Notes: generated from the sequence alone by a model not told the origin. A stretch of 64,000 nucleotides of DNA from Nocardia xishanensis NBRC 101358 (GCF_001613365.1 NZ_BDCF01000035.1:1-64000), one strand, 5' to 3'. Numbered from the stretch's first letter, positions 18,214 to 29,931 are shown. Numbers and translations: made by a program.

Positions 18214-18399
18214 ATGTCGTCGTCCGGTCCGCTGACGGAGATTCGGATGGTCGACATCAAGGCGCTGACCGTCGCCGAGACCGCGTTCTCCGTCTCCGGC
18301 GCCAGCGGCGTCACCGACGCGCGCGCCGAGATCGTGAATCGGCTCGTCGCCCAAGGTGATCCGCTCTGGTCGAGCCTGACGCGGCCGTCGGTGGTCTGA
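18214..18399 (+). CDS. small hypothetical protein
   Basis: A 61-residue frame from ATG 18214 (MSSSGPLTEIRMVDIKALTV) with good codon bias and a helical centre (DARAEIVNRLVAQGD). No family recognised and no strong ribosome-binding site; an in-frame GTG upstream (18168 region) could lengthen it. It lies between the stress protein gene (divergent) and ctaA (convergent), 22 bases from the ctaA stop. Confidence 0.45.
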   Translation: MSSSGPLTEIRMVDIKALTVAETAFSVSGASGVTDARAEIVNRLVAQGDPLWSSLTRPSVV

Positions 18400-18421
18400 C
18401 CCGCGCCCGCACCCGCGCGGC

Positions 18422-19396
18422 TCAGGCGGACTGCTGGACCGCCGGATCGGGCGCGACGGCGGGCACCGGTTCGCGGGTACGCAACCCGGCCCACAGGGCG
18501 GCGGTCGCCGCGGTGCACGCGGCGGCGCCGCCCACGTGTGTGGCGACCAGCGCGCCAGGCACGTCGGTGAAGTACTGGACGACGCCGACCAGCGCCTGCG
18601 CGCACACGACGCCGAGCAGCACGAACAGCCGGGTGCGCACCGCGCGGGAGATGCCGACGGCGTAGAGCCCGAAGCCGAGGCCGATCAGTAGGGCAAGGTA
18701 GCCCACCAGCAGCTGCGAATGCAGGTGCACCAACGTGACGATCTCGATCTGCAACCGCGCGACGGGTCGTTCGATGCTCTTGTCGCCCGCGTGCGGTCCG
18801 GCGGCGGTGACCAGCGTGCCCGCGACCAGGACGCCGGCCAGCGCGACGCCGCTCAACGCCGTCAGCCAGCGCAGCGGAGCGGGCGCCTGGACGGTCTCGA
18901 CGCCGTCGTCCGGCTCGCAGATCTTGGCGTAGAGCACCGTGGCCAGCCACACCATCAGCATCGAGGCAAGCAGGTGCACCGCGACGGTCCACCAGAGCAG
19001 TCCGGTGCGGACGGTGATGCCGCCGATGACCGCCTGCAGCACGGTGCCGCCCGGCATCAGCCAGGCGTAGAGCAGCACGTCGCTCCTGCGGCGCGCCCGC
19101 GTCACCGCGAGCACGATCAGTCCGGCGAACAGGGAGACCACGAAGGTCAACATCCGGTTGCCGAACTCGACGGCCTGGTGCAGCACCGCCACCTCGGACA
19201 CCCCGATCGGGGTGAAGCTGCCGGGGAAGCACTGCGGCCAGGTCGGGCAGCCGAGACCGGAGGCGGTGACCCGGACGATGGAGCCGGTCACCGCGATGCC
19301 CGCCTGGGTGAGCACGACCGCGAGCGCGATCAGTCGCTGCACCCGCAGCGAGGGAAGCGGGAGCTTGTCGACGAGTCGCAGGAATGCGCGATACAC
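18422..19396 (-). CDS. ctaA: heme A synthase (COX15/CtaA)
   Basis: A 324-residue integral membrane protein that oxidises the C8 methyl of heme O to a formyl group, giving heme A. It has eight hydrophobic segments and the conserved TGSIVRVTASGLGCPTWPQC (cited as residues 38-57), with the Cys pair typical of actinobacterial/Bacillus CtaA, and heme-liganding His in VLHQAVEFGNR and AVHLLASML. Works after ctaB. Same context as Rv1456c. Downstream of the ABC transporter on the same strand with a 71-base gap. Confidence 0.94.
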   Translation of the reverse strand: MYRAFLRLVDKLPLPSLRVQRLIALAVVLTQAGIAVTGSIVRVTASGLGCPTWPQCFPGSFTPIGVSEVAVLHQAVEFGNRMLTFVVSLFAGLIVLAVTRARRRSDVLLYAWLMPGGTVLQAVIGGITVRTGLLWWTVAVHLLASMLMVWLATVLYAKICEPDDGVETVQAPAPLRWLTALSGVALAGVLVAGTLVTAAGPHAGDKSIERPVARLQIEIVTLVHLHSQLLVGYLALLIGLGFGLYAVGISRAVRTRLFVLLGVVCAQALVGVVQYFTDVPGALVATHVGGAAACTAATAALWAGLRTREPVPAVAPDPAVQQSA

Positions 19397-19467
19397 GCAA
19401 CGATGGTAGCGACCGGCGATCGGGCCGCCGCACCCGGTCTACTACATACCGTCGTTTGTACCGATGC

Positions 19468-20259
19468 TCACTCGAAACGGAACCAGCGCGCCGCCAGGCA
19501 CCCCGACACCACGCCCCACACCGCGAGCACCGCGAGACCGAACCAGTCGACGCTGCTGCGCAGCGCGTGCTCCAGGGTGACCGCGAGCGCGCCGGAGGGG
19601 ACCAGCCGCGCGAGCACGTTCACCGCGACGTGCAGGTCGTCGGCGGCGAACACGACGCTCGCGATGCCGAGCATGACGAACCACAGGATGTTGGCCAGCG
19701 CCAGCACGATCTCCGCCTTCAGCGTGCCGCCGAGCAGCAGGCCCATCGCGGCGAACGTCGCGGTGCCGAGCGCGATCACCACCGCGCCGAGCAGTAGCCC
19801 GGGGGCGTCCGGGCGCCAGCCGAGCGCGAAACCGATGGCGCCCAACAGAATCGCCTGTAGCACAACCACGATCAGCACCGCCGCGCTCTTGCCCGCGATG
19901 ATGCCCCAGCGCGGCAGTGGGGTGGCGCCGAGGCGTTTCAGCGCGCCGTAGCGCCGGTCGAAACCGACGGCGATGGCCTGCCCGGTGAACGCGGTGGACA
20001 TCACCGCGACCATCATCACCCCCGGCACGATCTTGTCCACCCGGTCCTCGCCGAGACCGCCGAACGGCAGCAACGTCAACCCGACCAGCAGCGTGATCGG
20101 GATGAACATGGTGAGCAGCAGCTGTTCGCCGTTGCGCAGCAACAGGATCAGCTCGAGCCGGGTCTGCGCGGCCAGCATGGCCGCGCGGGTGGTCGGACGC
20201 GGATCGGGCGTGAAAGTGCCCGGCGAGAAACGGTTGGCGGTCAGGTCGGGCTGGTTCAT
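19468..20259 (-). CDS. ABC-2 type exporter permease
   Basis: A 263-residue ABC-2 permease with six hydrophobic helices after a cytoplasmic N-terminus, and the AVGFDRRYGALKRLGATPL loop typical of drug/antibiotic exporter permeases. The ATG at 20259 overlaps the stop of the ATPase gene by 4 bases. Orthologous by position to Rv1457c. The transported substrate is unknown; linkage to mptB and heme A synthesis is conserved but unexplained. Confidence 0.9.
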   Translation of the reverse strand: MNQPDLTANRFSPGTFTPDPRPTTRAAMLAAQTRLELILLLRNGEQLLLTMFIPITLLVGLTLLPFGGLGEDRVDKIVPGVMMVAVMSTAFTGQAIAVGFDRRYGALKRLGATPLPRWGIIAGKSAAVLIVVVLQAILLGAIGFALGWRPDAPGLLLGAVVIALGTATFAAMGLLLGGTLKAEIVLALANILWFVMLGIASVVFAADDLHVAVNVLARLVPSGALAVTLEHALRSSVDWFGLAVLAVWGVVSGCLAARWFRFE

Positions 20260-21188
20260 CCGCGTAGATCCCGTCCGGTCAGTTCCAGGAAGACGTCCTC
20301 GAGGCGGCGCTGGTCGATCCGGATGTCGGTGGCGAGCACGTTCATCCGCGCGCACCACGCGGTCACGGTGGCCAGCACCTGCGGGTCGATCTCGCCCGCC
20401 ACCAGGTACGAGCCCGGCGACGTCTCGCGCGGCGAGAAACCCTCGGGGAGGGCGGCTTTCAGCAGCGTCAGGTCGAGCTTGGGTGGCGCGGTGAAGCGCA
20501 GCTGCCCGGCGGCGCCGTGCGCGGTGACCTCGGCGGGCGTGCCGGAGGCGACGATGCGTCCGTGATCGATGATGACGAGCTGATCGGCCAGCTGTTCGGC
20601 CTCGTCCATCATGTGCGTGGTGAGCAGGACGGTGACGCCGTCGCGCCGCAGCGCGTCGATGAGCTCCCAGACGATCAGCCGCGCCTGCGCGTCCAGGCCC
20701 GCGGTGGGTTCGTCGAGGAAGACGATCTCCGGCCGTCCGACCAGCGCGCAGGCCAGCGCCAAGCGCTGCTGCTGGCCGCCCGAGAGTCGCCGGTACGGGG
20801 TGCGGCGGTTGTCCTGCAACCCGAGCGTCCGCAGCAGCCACTGCGGGTCGAGCGGATCGGCCGAGTACGCCGCGACCAGATCGAGCATTTCGCCCGCTCG
20901 CGCGCCGGGGTAGGAGCCGCCGCCTTGCAGCATGACGCCGATGCGCGGCCGCAGCCGGTCGGAATCGGCGATCGGATCGAGTCCGAGCACGCGCACCGCC
21001 CCCGCGTCCGGGCGCACGAAGCCCTCGCACATCTCGACGGTCGTCGTCTTCCCCGCGCCATTGGGCCCGAGCAGTGCGAGCACCTGCGCCCGTTCGACAT
21101 CGAAGGACAGGCCGTCGACCGCGACGGTCTCGCCATAACGCTTGACGACGCCGTCGACGCTAACGGCGGGTCCGGAGGCAGCGGTCAC
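20256..21188 (-). CDS. ABC exporter ATP-binding protein
   Basis: A 310-residue ATPase: Walker A GPNGAGKTT, Q-loop (VMLQGGGSYPG), signature LSGGQQQRLALA, Walker B IVFLDEPTAGLD and switch His in LLTTHMMDEAEQL. A C-terminal extension of about 85 residues resembles that of daunorubicin-type exporters. GTG start at 21188 overlaps the mptB stop (GTGA). Pairs with the permease just downstream; equivalent to Rv1458c. Confidence 0.92.
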   Translation of the reverse strand: MTAASGPAVSVDGVVKRYGETVAVDGLSFDVERAQVLALLGPNGAGKTTTVEMCEGFVRPDAGAVRVLGLDPIADSDRLRPRIGVMLQGGGSYPGARAGEMLDLVAAYSADPLDPQWLLRTLGLQDNRRTPYRRLSGGQQQRLALACALVGRPEIVFLDEPTAGLDAQARLIVWELIDALRRDGVTVLLTTHMMDEAEQLADQLVIIDHGRIVASGTPAEVTAHGAAGQLRFTAPPKLDLTLLKAALPEGFSPRETSPGSYLVAGEIDPQVLATVTAWCARMNVLATDIRIDQRRLEDVFLELTGRDLRG

Positions 21189-22921
21189 GAAGAGACACCG
21201 TAGGACGTAGGTTGCTGTGACGGAGCCGACACCCCCGCCTGAGCGCGCCACGGCAGGGCGTTGCGGGTGATCACGATGAACAGGACGCCGACGATGACGG
21301 TGGCCAGTGCGGCGCCGACGATCTGGAACACCTCGAGGTCGGCGCCGCGTGGCATCTGCAACACGCTCACCACCGCGGAGAACGCCACCGCGGGCACGCG
21401 GAACACGGGCCTGGTCGCCCACGCCGCCAGCGGCACGATCGCCCACAGCAGGTACCACGGCTGTACCACCGGGAACAGCAGCACGATGGCGCCGAGCGCG
21501 ACGCCGAGCGCGCCGACCGGATGCAGGCGGCCGGTGCCGGTGGCGACGAGCATGCGCACCGTGACGAACGCGGCCGCCGCGGCGGCGATCGGCCGGGTGA
21601 TGCTGAGCAGGGCCGTGGTGTGGTCGCCCAGTCCGAGCAGCACGCCGCCGAAGCCGGTGATGATGCCGAGCGCGGTGGGCAACGACATCCAGCTGCGCAC
21701 CGCGCTGGCGGTGTTGAGCGTGTGGATCCACCCGAAGCCGAGCCCGCTGGCCGAGCTGATCATCAGGGTCGTGCCGAGCGCTATCGCGCCGAGCATCGCG
21801 GCAGCGGTCACCACGGCCCGCCAGCCGCCGCCCCAGCGCCGCGCGAGCGCCATCCACACGAAACCCATCGCGATGATCGAAGTGATCTTGATCGTCGAGG
21901 ACAGCGCGATGACGAACGCACCGGCGATCAACAGGGCATAGGCCCGTCCGTCGAACGGGTGGGTGTCCTCGATCGCCCGCAGCGCGAACTCGAGGCCGGC
22001 CAGCATCAACCCGATCATCAGCGCGTCGTTGTGCACACCGCCGACCAGATGGAACAGCACCAGCGGATTCGCCGCGCCGAGCCACAGCGCGCTCACTCCC
22101 GCGACGCCGCAGCGGACGGAGAGGCGCGGCAGCGCCCAGACGATAAGGGCCACGCCCGCCAGCGCCAGCACCCGGTGCACCCAGACGCCGAGAATGATGT
22201 TGTCCCCGGTCAATTCGGCGATGCCGCGGCCTACCCACAGGAACAGCGGGCCGTACGGCGCCGGTGTGTCACGCCAGATGGTCGGGACATTGTTGGTGAG
22301 GACATTGTCGATGCCCAGGCCCGCGACCGGGCCCTCCTGGTACGGGTCGATGCCGCGCGCGGCGATCTCGCTCTGCGCCAGATAGGAGTACACGTCGTTG
22401 CTGAACAGCGGCGGCGCGACGCTGAGCGGGATGATCCACAGCAGCAGGGTGCGGTCGAGCTGCGAGCGGGTCAGCCGGTGGACGGGGGAGCCGCCGATGC
22501 CGCCGACCGCGAAGCGGCCGAGCAGCAGCCACGCGAGCACCACCACCACGGCGCCGATCATGCACATGGCCAGCGATCCGGTATGCGCCCTGGCGAAGAT
22601 GCCGAGCACGCGCATGCCGGACGTCGGGTTCTGCTGCACCGGCTGCGCGCCGATGCCGAGGGCGCTGATCGCCATCAGCACCGTGCCGGTCGCGCCCATG
22701 AGCCGGATCCGGTCGAGCTGGACCAGTTCCTTGCGGTCGAGTTCGGGCACCTCGGACTCGTCCCGGTGCAACACCGCGATGGTGTGATCGGCCGCGGGCA
22801 CGTCGAGTCCGAGTGCCCGGCGCCCGAATGCCACTGCCTTGCGCCGCGCGCCCTCCAGTACCGCCACGAGACGCAGCCTAATGGGCCGCTGCCGGACGCA
22901 GTCCGCCAACAGCTCGCGCAT
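21185..22921 (-). CDS. mptB: alpha-(1->6)-mannopyranosyltransferase (MptB-type)
   Basis: A polytopic GT-C mannosyltransferase that in Corynebacteriales uses polyprenyl-phosphate mannose to build the lipomannan/lipoarabinomannan mannan core. It shows about 12 hydrophobic segments, an extracytoplasmic first loop with FSNDVYSYLAQ (catalytic acid region), and RLMGATGTVLMAISALG matching the N-terminal block of Rv1459c as I recall it. The start is uncertain: ATG 22921 gives 578 residues but lies inside a repeated segment; GTG 22867 or GTG 22834 would give lengths closer to the conserved start. It heads an operon with the ABC exporter. Confidence 0.88.
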   Translation of the reverse strand: MRELLADCVRQRPIRLRLVAVLEGARRKAVAFGRRALGLDVPAADHTIAVLHRDESEVPELDRKELVQLDRIRLMGATGTVLMAISALGIGAQPVQQNPTSGMRVLGIFARAHTGSLAMCMIGAVVVVLAWLLLGRFAVGGIGGSPVHRLTRSQLDRTLLLWIIPLSVAPPLFSNDVYSYLAQSEIAARGIDPYQEGPVAGLGIDNVLTNNVPTIWRDTPAPYGPLFLWVGRGIAELTGDNIILGVWVHRVLALAGVALIVWALPRLSVRCGVAGVSALWLGAANPLVLFHLVGGVHNDALMIGLMLAGLEFALRAIEDTHPFDGRAYALLIAGAFVIALSSTIKITSIIAMGFVWMALARRWGGGWRAVVTAAAMLGAIALGTTLMISSASGLGFGWIHTLNTASAVRSWMSLPTALGIITGFGGVLLGLGDHTTALLSITRPIAAAAAAFVTVRMLVATGTGRLHPVGALGVALGAIVLLFPVVQPWYLLWAIVPLAAWATRPVFRVPAVAFSAVVSVLQMPRGADLEVFQIVGAALATVIVGVLFIVITRNALPWRAQAGVSAPSQQPTSYGVSS

Positions 22922-23403
22922 GGTCGCAGCGAAGGCGGGAGGTATGCCTGGTGGGCGCTGCCGGACAGAGTCCGTCGACAGCCCGCGCACGACCGGGCGT
23001 CGGTCTCGTACCGCACCGAGCGGCCGACGGGATCGAGCATCGCGCGACTCGTCGGTACGTATTTACGAAAGGCCTTTGTGCGTATTTCCCGAGCCTCCCG
23101 ATCGGGTGTGGCCAATGTCGCAGCGAGTCCGGGTCTCGCATCGAAGGGGTGTGCCAGTGGCGCGGGAACGTGATCGCTCCGCGACGGGACTCACTCGGGC
23201 GGACGCAGGTCTCAGCGGAAAGCGCCAGGTCGGGGCCGCGGGAGCGTCGTCAGGGCGGAGGGGCGGTGTGCGGTTTGCTGAATCGCGCCCTCATTGCTCG
23301 AAGGAACGAGTGCCGCCCACCTCCCCGGCCACGCAGGTCGGGCCCCGTTCTACTCAGGGCACCCTTATTAGATTTCGGGAACGAATTCCGCCACACTGAT
23401 GTT
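22922..23403. other. mptB-sufR divergent intergenic region with direct repeat
   Basis: A 482-base stretch without a supported gene. It carries an imperfect direct repeat of about 40 bases (22882-22921 and 22952-22991), both copies containing GCTGCCGGAC and a similar ending. The right end holds the sufR promoter and the SufR operator at 23393-23407. An AT-richer patch at 23360-23395 is the best promoter candidate. Confidence 0.5.
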
Positions 23404-23407
23404 GTGA
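23393..23407. promoter_or_regulatory. SufR operator (ACACT-N5-TGTGA)
   Basis: ACACT-GATGT-TGTGA matches the inverted repeat I recall as the M. tuberculosis SufR binding site. The right half covers the GTG start codon of sufR at 23404, so apo/holo SufR would autoregulate the whole suf operon, and the transcript may be leaderless or nearly so. Confidence 0.75.
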
Positions 23408-24216
23408 AAACCGTGGGTTTGCGGAAGAACGGCGAGAGGACCGGTCGCAAGGCCGGGGCCGCGTCGTCCGCTGCCGTCGTCACGGCCGGCGCCGAAGGCC
23501 ATCACACCCGCGCCGCGATCGTCCAGCTGCTCCTCGAGGAGGGGCCGATCACCGCGACGGCGATCGGCAACAAGCTGGGGCTCGCTCCGGCGGGCGTGCG
23601 CCGCCACTTGGACGCGCTCATCGATTCCGGGCAGGCGAGAGCCAGCCGATCAGCGCCGTGGCAGCAGAAGGGGCGTGGCCGTCCCGCCAAGCAATATCAG
23701 CTGACCGCGACCGGCCGCGGCAAGCTCGGGCACGCGTACGACGACCTCGCGGGCGCGGCGATCCGCCAGCTCGGCGAGATCGGCGGCGACCAGGCGATCA
23801 CCGACTTCGCGCGCAAACGGGCGCGCACTATCGTGGCCGGGATCGAACCCGTCGGGGAGCACACCCCGGAGACCACCGAGGCCAAGGCCGAGGAGATCGC
23901 CGAGGCGTTCACCGACGCGGGATTCGCCGCGACCACCCGCAAGGTCGGCACGGGCGTCCAGATCTGCCAGCACCACTGCCCGGTCGCGCACGTCGCCGAG
24001 GAATTCCCCCAGCTGTGCGCGGCCGAACTCGAGGCGTTCCGCGATCTGCTGGGCACCCACGTCCAGCGGCTCGCGACGATCGCCAACGGCGATTGCGCGT
24101 GCACCACGCACGTGCCGCTGCTCGTACTCCCGATCACCACTTCGAAAGCCGCACCCCAAACCGCCGCACAGCCCGCGACGGTACGAACGAACGACTCCGG
24201 AAGGAGTGCCGAATGA
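23404..24216 (+). CDS. sufR: SufR, Fe-S-sensing repressor of the suf operon
   Basis: A 270-residue DeoR/ArsR-like winged-helix repressor. The HTH ([36 protein letters not shown], cited as 40-75) is followed by a wing with [14 protein letters not shown] and a C-terminal cluster domain with CQHHC, QLC and GDCAC cysteines that can ligate a [4Fe-4S] cluster. Start at GTG 23404, inside its own operator. First gene of suf and overlapping sufB by 4 bases, as in Rv1460-Rv1466. Represses suf when cluster-loaded in relatives. Confidence 0.94.
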   Translation: MKTVGLRKNGERTGRKAGAASSAAVVTAGAEGHHTRAAIVQLLLEEGPITATAIGNKLGLAPAGVRRHLDALIDSGQARASRSAPWQQKGRGRPAKQYQLTATGRGKLGHAYDDLAGAAIRQLGEIGGDQAITDFARKRARTIVAGIEPVGEHTPETTEAKAEEIAEAFTDAGFAATTRKVGTGVQICQHHCPVAHVAEEFPQLCAAELEAFRDLLGTHVQRLATIANGDCACTTHVPLLVLPITTSKAAPQTAAQPATVRTNDSGRSAE

Positions 24217-25649
24217 CGACGACCACCGACCAGGTGCAACCGCTCACCCAGGAAGAGACCATCGCCTCGCTGGGCAAATACGGTTACGGCTGGGCAGATT
24301 CGGATGAGGCCGGCGCCAGCGCGCAACGAGGTCTTTCCGAGGCAGTCGTCCGCGACATCTCGGCGAAGAAGAACGAGCAGCCGTGGATGCTGGAGCAGCG
24401 GCTGAAGGCGTTGCGCATCTTCGACCGCAAGCCCATGCCGAACTGGGGCTCCAAGCTCGACGGCATCGACTTCGACAACATCAAGTACTTCGTGCGCTCC
24501 ACCGAGAAGCAGGCCGAGAGCTGGGAAGACCTGCCCGAGGACATCAAGAACACCTACGACAAGCTGGGCATCCCCGAGGCGGAGAAGCAGCGGCTGGTCG
24601 CGGGCGTCGCCGCGCAGTACGAGTCCGAGGTCGTCTACCACCAGATCCGCGAGGACCTGGAAGCCCAGGGCGTGATCTTCCTGGACACCGACACCGGCCT
24701 GCGCGAGCACCCGGAGATCTTCCAGGAGTACTTCGGCTCGGTGATCCCCGCGGGCGATAACAAGTTCTCCGCGCTGAACACCGCGGTGTGGTCGGGCGGC
24801 TCGTTCATCTACGTCCCGCCGGGCGTGCACGTCGACATCCCGCTGCAGGCCTACTTCCGGATCAACACCGAGAACATGGGCCAGTTCGAGCGGACGCTGA
24901 TCATCGTCGACGAGGGCGCCTACGTGCACTACGTCGAAGGCTGCACCGCGCCGATCTACAAGTCCGACTCGCTGCACTCCGCGGTCGTCGAGATCATCGT
25001 GAAGAAGGGCGGCCGCTGCCGCTACACCACCATCCAGAACTGGTCGAACAACGTCTACAACCTGGTCACCAAGCGGGCCAAGGCCGAGGCGGGCGCGACC
25101 ATGGAGTGGATCGACGGCAACATCGGTTCCAAGGTCACCATGAAGTACCCGGCGGTCTGGATGACCGGCGAGTACGCCAAGGGCGAGGTCCTCTCGGTCG
25201 CGTTCGCCGGCGAGGGCCAGCACCAGGACACCGGCGCGAAGATGCTGCACCTGGCGCCGCACACCTCGTCGACCATCGTGTCGAAGTCGGTGGCGCGCGG
25301 CGGCGGTCGCGCGTCCTACCGCGGCCTCGTTCAGGTCAACAAGGGCGCGCACGGCTCGAAGTCGACGGTGAAGTGTGACGCGCTGCTTGTCGACACGATC
25401 AGCCGCTCGGACACCTACCCGTACGTCGACATCCGCGAGGACGACGTCACCATGGGCCACGAGGCGACCGTCTCCAAGGTCTCCGAGGACCAGTTGTTCT
25501 ACCTGATGAGCCGCGGCCTCACCGAGGACGAGGCGATGGCGATGGTGGTGCGCGGCTTCGTCGAGCCGATCGCCAAGGAACTCCCGATGGAGTACGCGCT
25601 GGAACTCAACCGCTTGATCGAACTGCAGATGGAAGGAGCCGTCGGCTGA
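24213..25649 (+). CDS. sufB: Fe-S cluster assembly scaffold SufB (no intein)
   Basis: A 478-residue SufB, the scaffold subunit on which the SufBC2D complex builds the cluster. Typical blocks: [49 protein letters not shown] and the C-terminal [17 protein letters not shown]. In M. tuberculosis the same gene (Rv1461) is interrupted by an intein; here the reading frame is continuous through that region, giving normal length. ATG 24213 with GGAAGGAG upstream, overlapping the sufR stop. Confidence 0.97.
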   Translation: MTTTTDQVQPLTQEETIASLGKYGYGWADSDEAGASAQRGLSEAVVRDISAKKNEQPWMLEQRLKALRIFDRKPMPNWGSKLDGIDFDNIKYFVRSTEKQAESWEDLPEDIKNTYDKLGIPEAEKQRLVAGVAAQYESEVVYHQIREDLEAQGVIFLDTDTGLREHPEIFQEYFGSVIPAGDNKFSALNTAVWSGGSFIYVPPGVHVDIPLQAYFRINTENMGQFERTLIIVDEGAYVHYVEGCTAPIYKSDSLHSAVVEIIVKKGGRCRYTTIQNWSNNVYNLVTKRAKAEAGATMEWIDGNIGSKVTMKYPAVWMTGEYAKGEVLSVAFAGEGQHQDTGAKMLHLAPHTSSTIVSKSVARGGGRASYRGLVQVNKGAHGSKSTVKCDALLVDTISRSDTYPYVDIREDDVTMGHEATVSKVSEDQLFYLMSRGLTEDEAMAMVVRGFVEPIAKELPMEYALELNRLIELQMEGAVG

Positions 25650-26827
25650 TGGCCGTCGAGAACGTTGCCGTAGCCGCTGAGGCTCGTACGCCCGCGATCA
25701 ACAAGGGAGAGGTCTTCACGTCCTTCGACGTGAACGCCTTCGAAGTGCCCCACGCGAAGGACGAGGCCTGGCGGTTCACCCCGCTGCGCCGCCTGCGTGG
25801 CCTGCACGACGGCACCGCCACTCCCGATGGCAGGGCGCAGGTCGAGGTCGCGCCGGTCGATGGCGTCACCGTGGAAACCGTCGAGCGCGCCGACGCGCGT
25901 CTCGGCGAGGCGGGCATTCCCGCGGATCGCGTCGCGGCGCAGGCGTACTCCGGTTTCGAGAAGGCCACCGTCGTCTCGGTCGGCGCGGAAACCGAAGTGG
26001 CCGAGCCGATCACCGTCACCATCACCGGTCCCGGTGAAGGCGAGACCGCCTACGGTCACCTGCAGGTCCGGCTCGGGAACTTCGCCGTCGCCACCGTCGT
26101 CATCGACCAGCGCGGCAGCGGAACCTACGCGGAGAACGTGGAATTCGTGCTCGGCGACAGCGCCAAGCTGGTCGTCGTCGCGATCCAGGACTGGGCCGAC
26201 GACGCCGTGCACGCCACCGCGCACCACGCGAAGCTGGGTCGCGACGCCACCCTGCGGCACACCTCGGTCACCCTCGGCGGCGACCTGGTGCGGCTCACCG
26301 GCACCGTGAAGTACGACGGCCCAGGCGGCGACGCCGAACTGCTCGGCCTCTACTTCGCCGACGCGGGTCAGCATTTCGAGCAGCGTCTGCTCGTCGATCA
26401 CGCTGTCCCGCATTGCAAGTCGAACGTGCTGTACAAAGGCGCGCTGCAGGGTGATCCGCACTCGCCGAAGGGCGATGCCCGCACGGTCTGGGTCGGCGAC
26501 GTGCTGATTCGCGCGGCCGCCGAGGGCACCGACACCTTCGAGGTGAACCGCAACCTGGTGCTCACCGACGGCGCCCGCGCCGACTCGGTGCCGAACCTCG
26601 AGATCGAGACCGGCGAGATCCTCGGTGCCGGGCACGCCTCGGCCACCGGCCGTTTCGACGACGAGCAGCTGTTCTACCTGCGCGCCCGTGGCATCCCGGA
26701 GGACGCCGCCCGCCGCCTGGTGGTGCGCGGCTTCTTCCACGAGATCATCCAGAAGATCGCGGTCCCCGAGGTCCGGGAGCGGCTCGAGACGGCCATCGAG
26801 GCCGAGCTCGCCGCGATCGGCGCCTGA
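25649..26827 (+). CDS. sufD: Fe-S cluster assembly protein SufD
   Basis: A 392-residue SufD, partner of SufB in the SufBC2D complex and needed for iron entry. The N-terminal helical part is followed by a beta-helix core and the C-terminal FYLRARGIPEDAARRLVVRGFFHEII, which parallels the SufB ending. Contains HCKSNVLYKGALQGD with the conserved His of the SufB-SufD interface. ATG at 25649 shares a base with the sufB stop (TGATG). Confidence 0.95.
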   Translation: MAVENVAVAAEARTPAINKGEVFTSFDVNAFEVPHAKDEAWRFTPLRRLRGLHDGTATPDGRAQVEVAPVDGVTVETVERADARLGEAGIPADRVAAQAYSGFEKATVVSVGAETEVAEPITVTITGPGEGETAYGHLQVRLGNFAVATVVIDQRGSGTYAENVEFVLGDSAKLVVVAIQDWADDAVHATAHHAKLGRDATLRHTSVTLGGDLVRLTGTVKYDGPGGDAELLGLYFADAGQHFEQRLLVDHAVPHCKSNVLYKGALQGDPHSPKGDARTVWVGDVLIRAAAEGTDTFEVNRNLVLTDGARADSVPNLEIETGEILGAGHASATGRFDDEQLFYLRARGIPEDAARRLVVRGFFHEIIQKIAVPEVRERLETAIEAELAAIGA

Positions 26828-26859
26828 TCACCGAAACTCTTACCCCGCAAAGGAACTCC

Positions 26860-28891
<2,032 letters not shown>

Positions 28892-28894
28892 ATC

Positions 28895-29392
28895 ATGCGC
28901 ATGGAGCAGATGTACCAGGAAGTGATCCTGGACCACTACAAGCACCCGCATCACCGCGGGCTGCGGGAGCCGTACGGTGCCGAGGTGCACCACGTCAACC
29001 CGACCTGCGGTGACGAGGTGACCTTGCGCGTCCAGCTGGACGACAATGGCGACGTCGCCGACGTCTCCTACGACGGTCAGGGCTGTTCGATCAGCCAGGC
29101 CGCCACGTCGATCCTCACCGACCAGGTGATCGGGCTGCCCGTGCAGCAGGCGCTGAAGGTCGTCGACGCCTACAACGAGATGATCTCCAGCCGCGGCACC
29201 GTCGAGGGCGACGAGGACATGATCGGCGACGGCATCGCGCTGGCGGGCGTGTCGAAGTACCCGGCGCGGGTCAAGTGCGCGCTGCTGGGCTGGATGGCGT
29301 TCAAGGACGCCGTGGTCCGGATAACCTCCGCGGAAGAGACCAAGCGCGCGATGGGCAGCGCCCTGCCGAAGAATGGGGAACGTCATGAGTGA
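28895..29392 (+). CDS. sufU: SufU zinc-dependent sulfur transfer protein
   Basis: A 165-residue SufU (IscU-like fold) that accepts the persulfide from SufS in Gram-positive suf systems. The zinc ligands are visible: Cys38 and Asp40 (PTCGDEV), Cys64 (GQGCSIS) and Cys128 (VKCALLGW). The 18-21 residue insert that distinguishes SufU from IscU lies between about 95 and 120. Three bases after sufS; its end overlaps the sufT start. Confidence 0.95.
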   Translation: MRMEQMYQEVILDHYKHPHHRGLREPYGAEVHHVNPTCGDEVTLRVQLDDNGDVADVSYDGQGCSISQAATSILTDQVIGLPVQQALKVVDAYNEMISSRGTVEGDEDMIGDGIALAGVSKYPARVKCALLGWMAFKDAVVRITSAEETKRAMGSALPKNGERHE

Positions 29393-29756
29393 GACGACAC
29401 CGGCGACGGAATCGGCCGAGCAGGTCGAGCTCTCGGCCGAGGAGATCAAACACCTCGAGGACATCGAGGAGGCGATGCGCGACGTCGTCGACCCGGAGCT
29501 CGGCATCAACGTCGTAGACCTCGGCTTGGTCTACGGCATCAAGGTCGAGAACGAGATCGCCAAACTGGACATGACGCTCACCTCGGCGGCCTGCCCGCTC
29601 ACCGACGTCATCGAGGACCAGTCCCGCAACGCGCTGGTCCGCAGCGGCCTGGTGGACGATCTCGAGATCAACTGGGTGTGGATGCCGCCGTGGGGTCCGG
29701 ACAAGATCACCGAGGACGGTCGCGAGCAGCTGCGCGCCCTTGGTTTCACGGTCTAG
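29385..29756 (+). CDS. sufT: SufT, DUF59/MIP18-family Fe-S maturation factor
   Basis: A 123-residue protein with the DUF59 domain: DPELGINVVDLGLVYGI (about 37-53) and LTSAACPLTDVIEDQ with the conserved Cys. SufT homologues help load clusters onto certain apoproteins. Start at ATG 29385 (GGGGAACGTC upstream) overlaps sufU by 8 bases; ATG 29373 is less likely. Last gene of the suf operon, followed by a strong hairpin. Confidence 0.92.
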   Translation: MSETTPATESAEQVELSAEEIKHLEDIEEAMRDVVDPELGINVVDLGLVYGIKVENEIAKLDMTLTSAACPLTDVIEDQSRNALVRSGLVDDLEINWVWMPPWGPDKITEDGREQLRALGFTV

Positions 29757-29790
29757 AAATACCGCGCCTTTCGCTGCGCCGCCGTTCGAT

Positions 29791-29823
29791 ATCGGGCCCG
29801 GATCTTCGCGATCCGGGCCCGAT
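29791..29823 (+). terminator. suf operon terminator
   Basis: Perfect 14-bp stem (ATCGGGCCCGGATC and its complement) with loop TTCGC, 35 bases after the sufT stop. No U-tract. Confidence 0.85.
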
Positions 29824-29931
29824 CCGTATGCCCGCCCGCCATTGTGCGACTTGCGCTTTGGACGAATTGGACGACATCGGCGATGATTGTGCGACTCCGA
29901 TAACGGAGCCGTTTCAAGAGAAAGATCTTCG

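Noticed and set aside
23697-25460. 587-codon open frame opposite sufR/sufB
   Set aside because: Antisense to conserved suf genes; composition typical of a shadow frame.
29757-29931. Possible small gene between sufT and the first DUF4189 gene
   Set aside because: The region is a terminator plus AT-richer promoter DNA; no frame with a ribosome site and coding bias.
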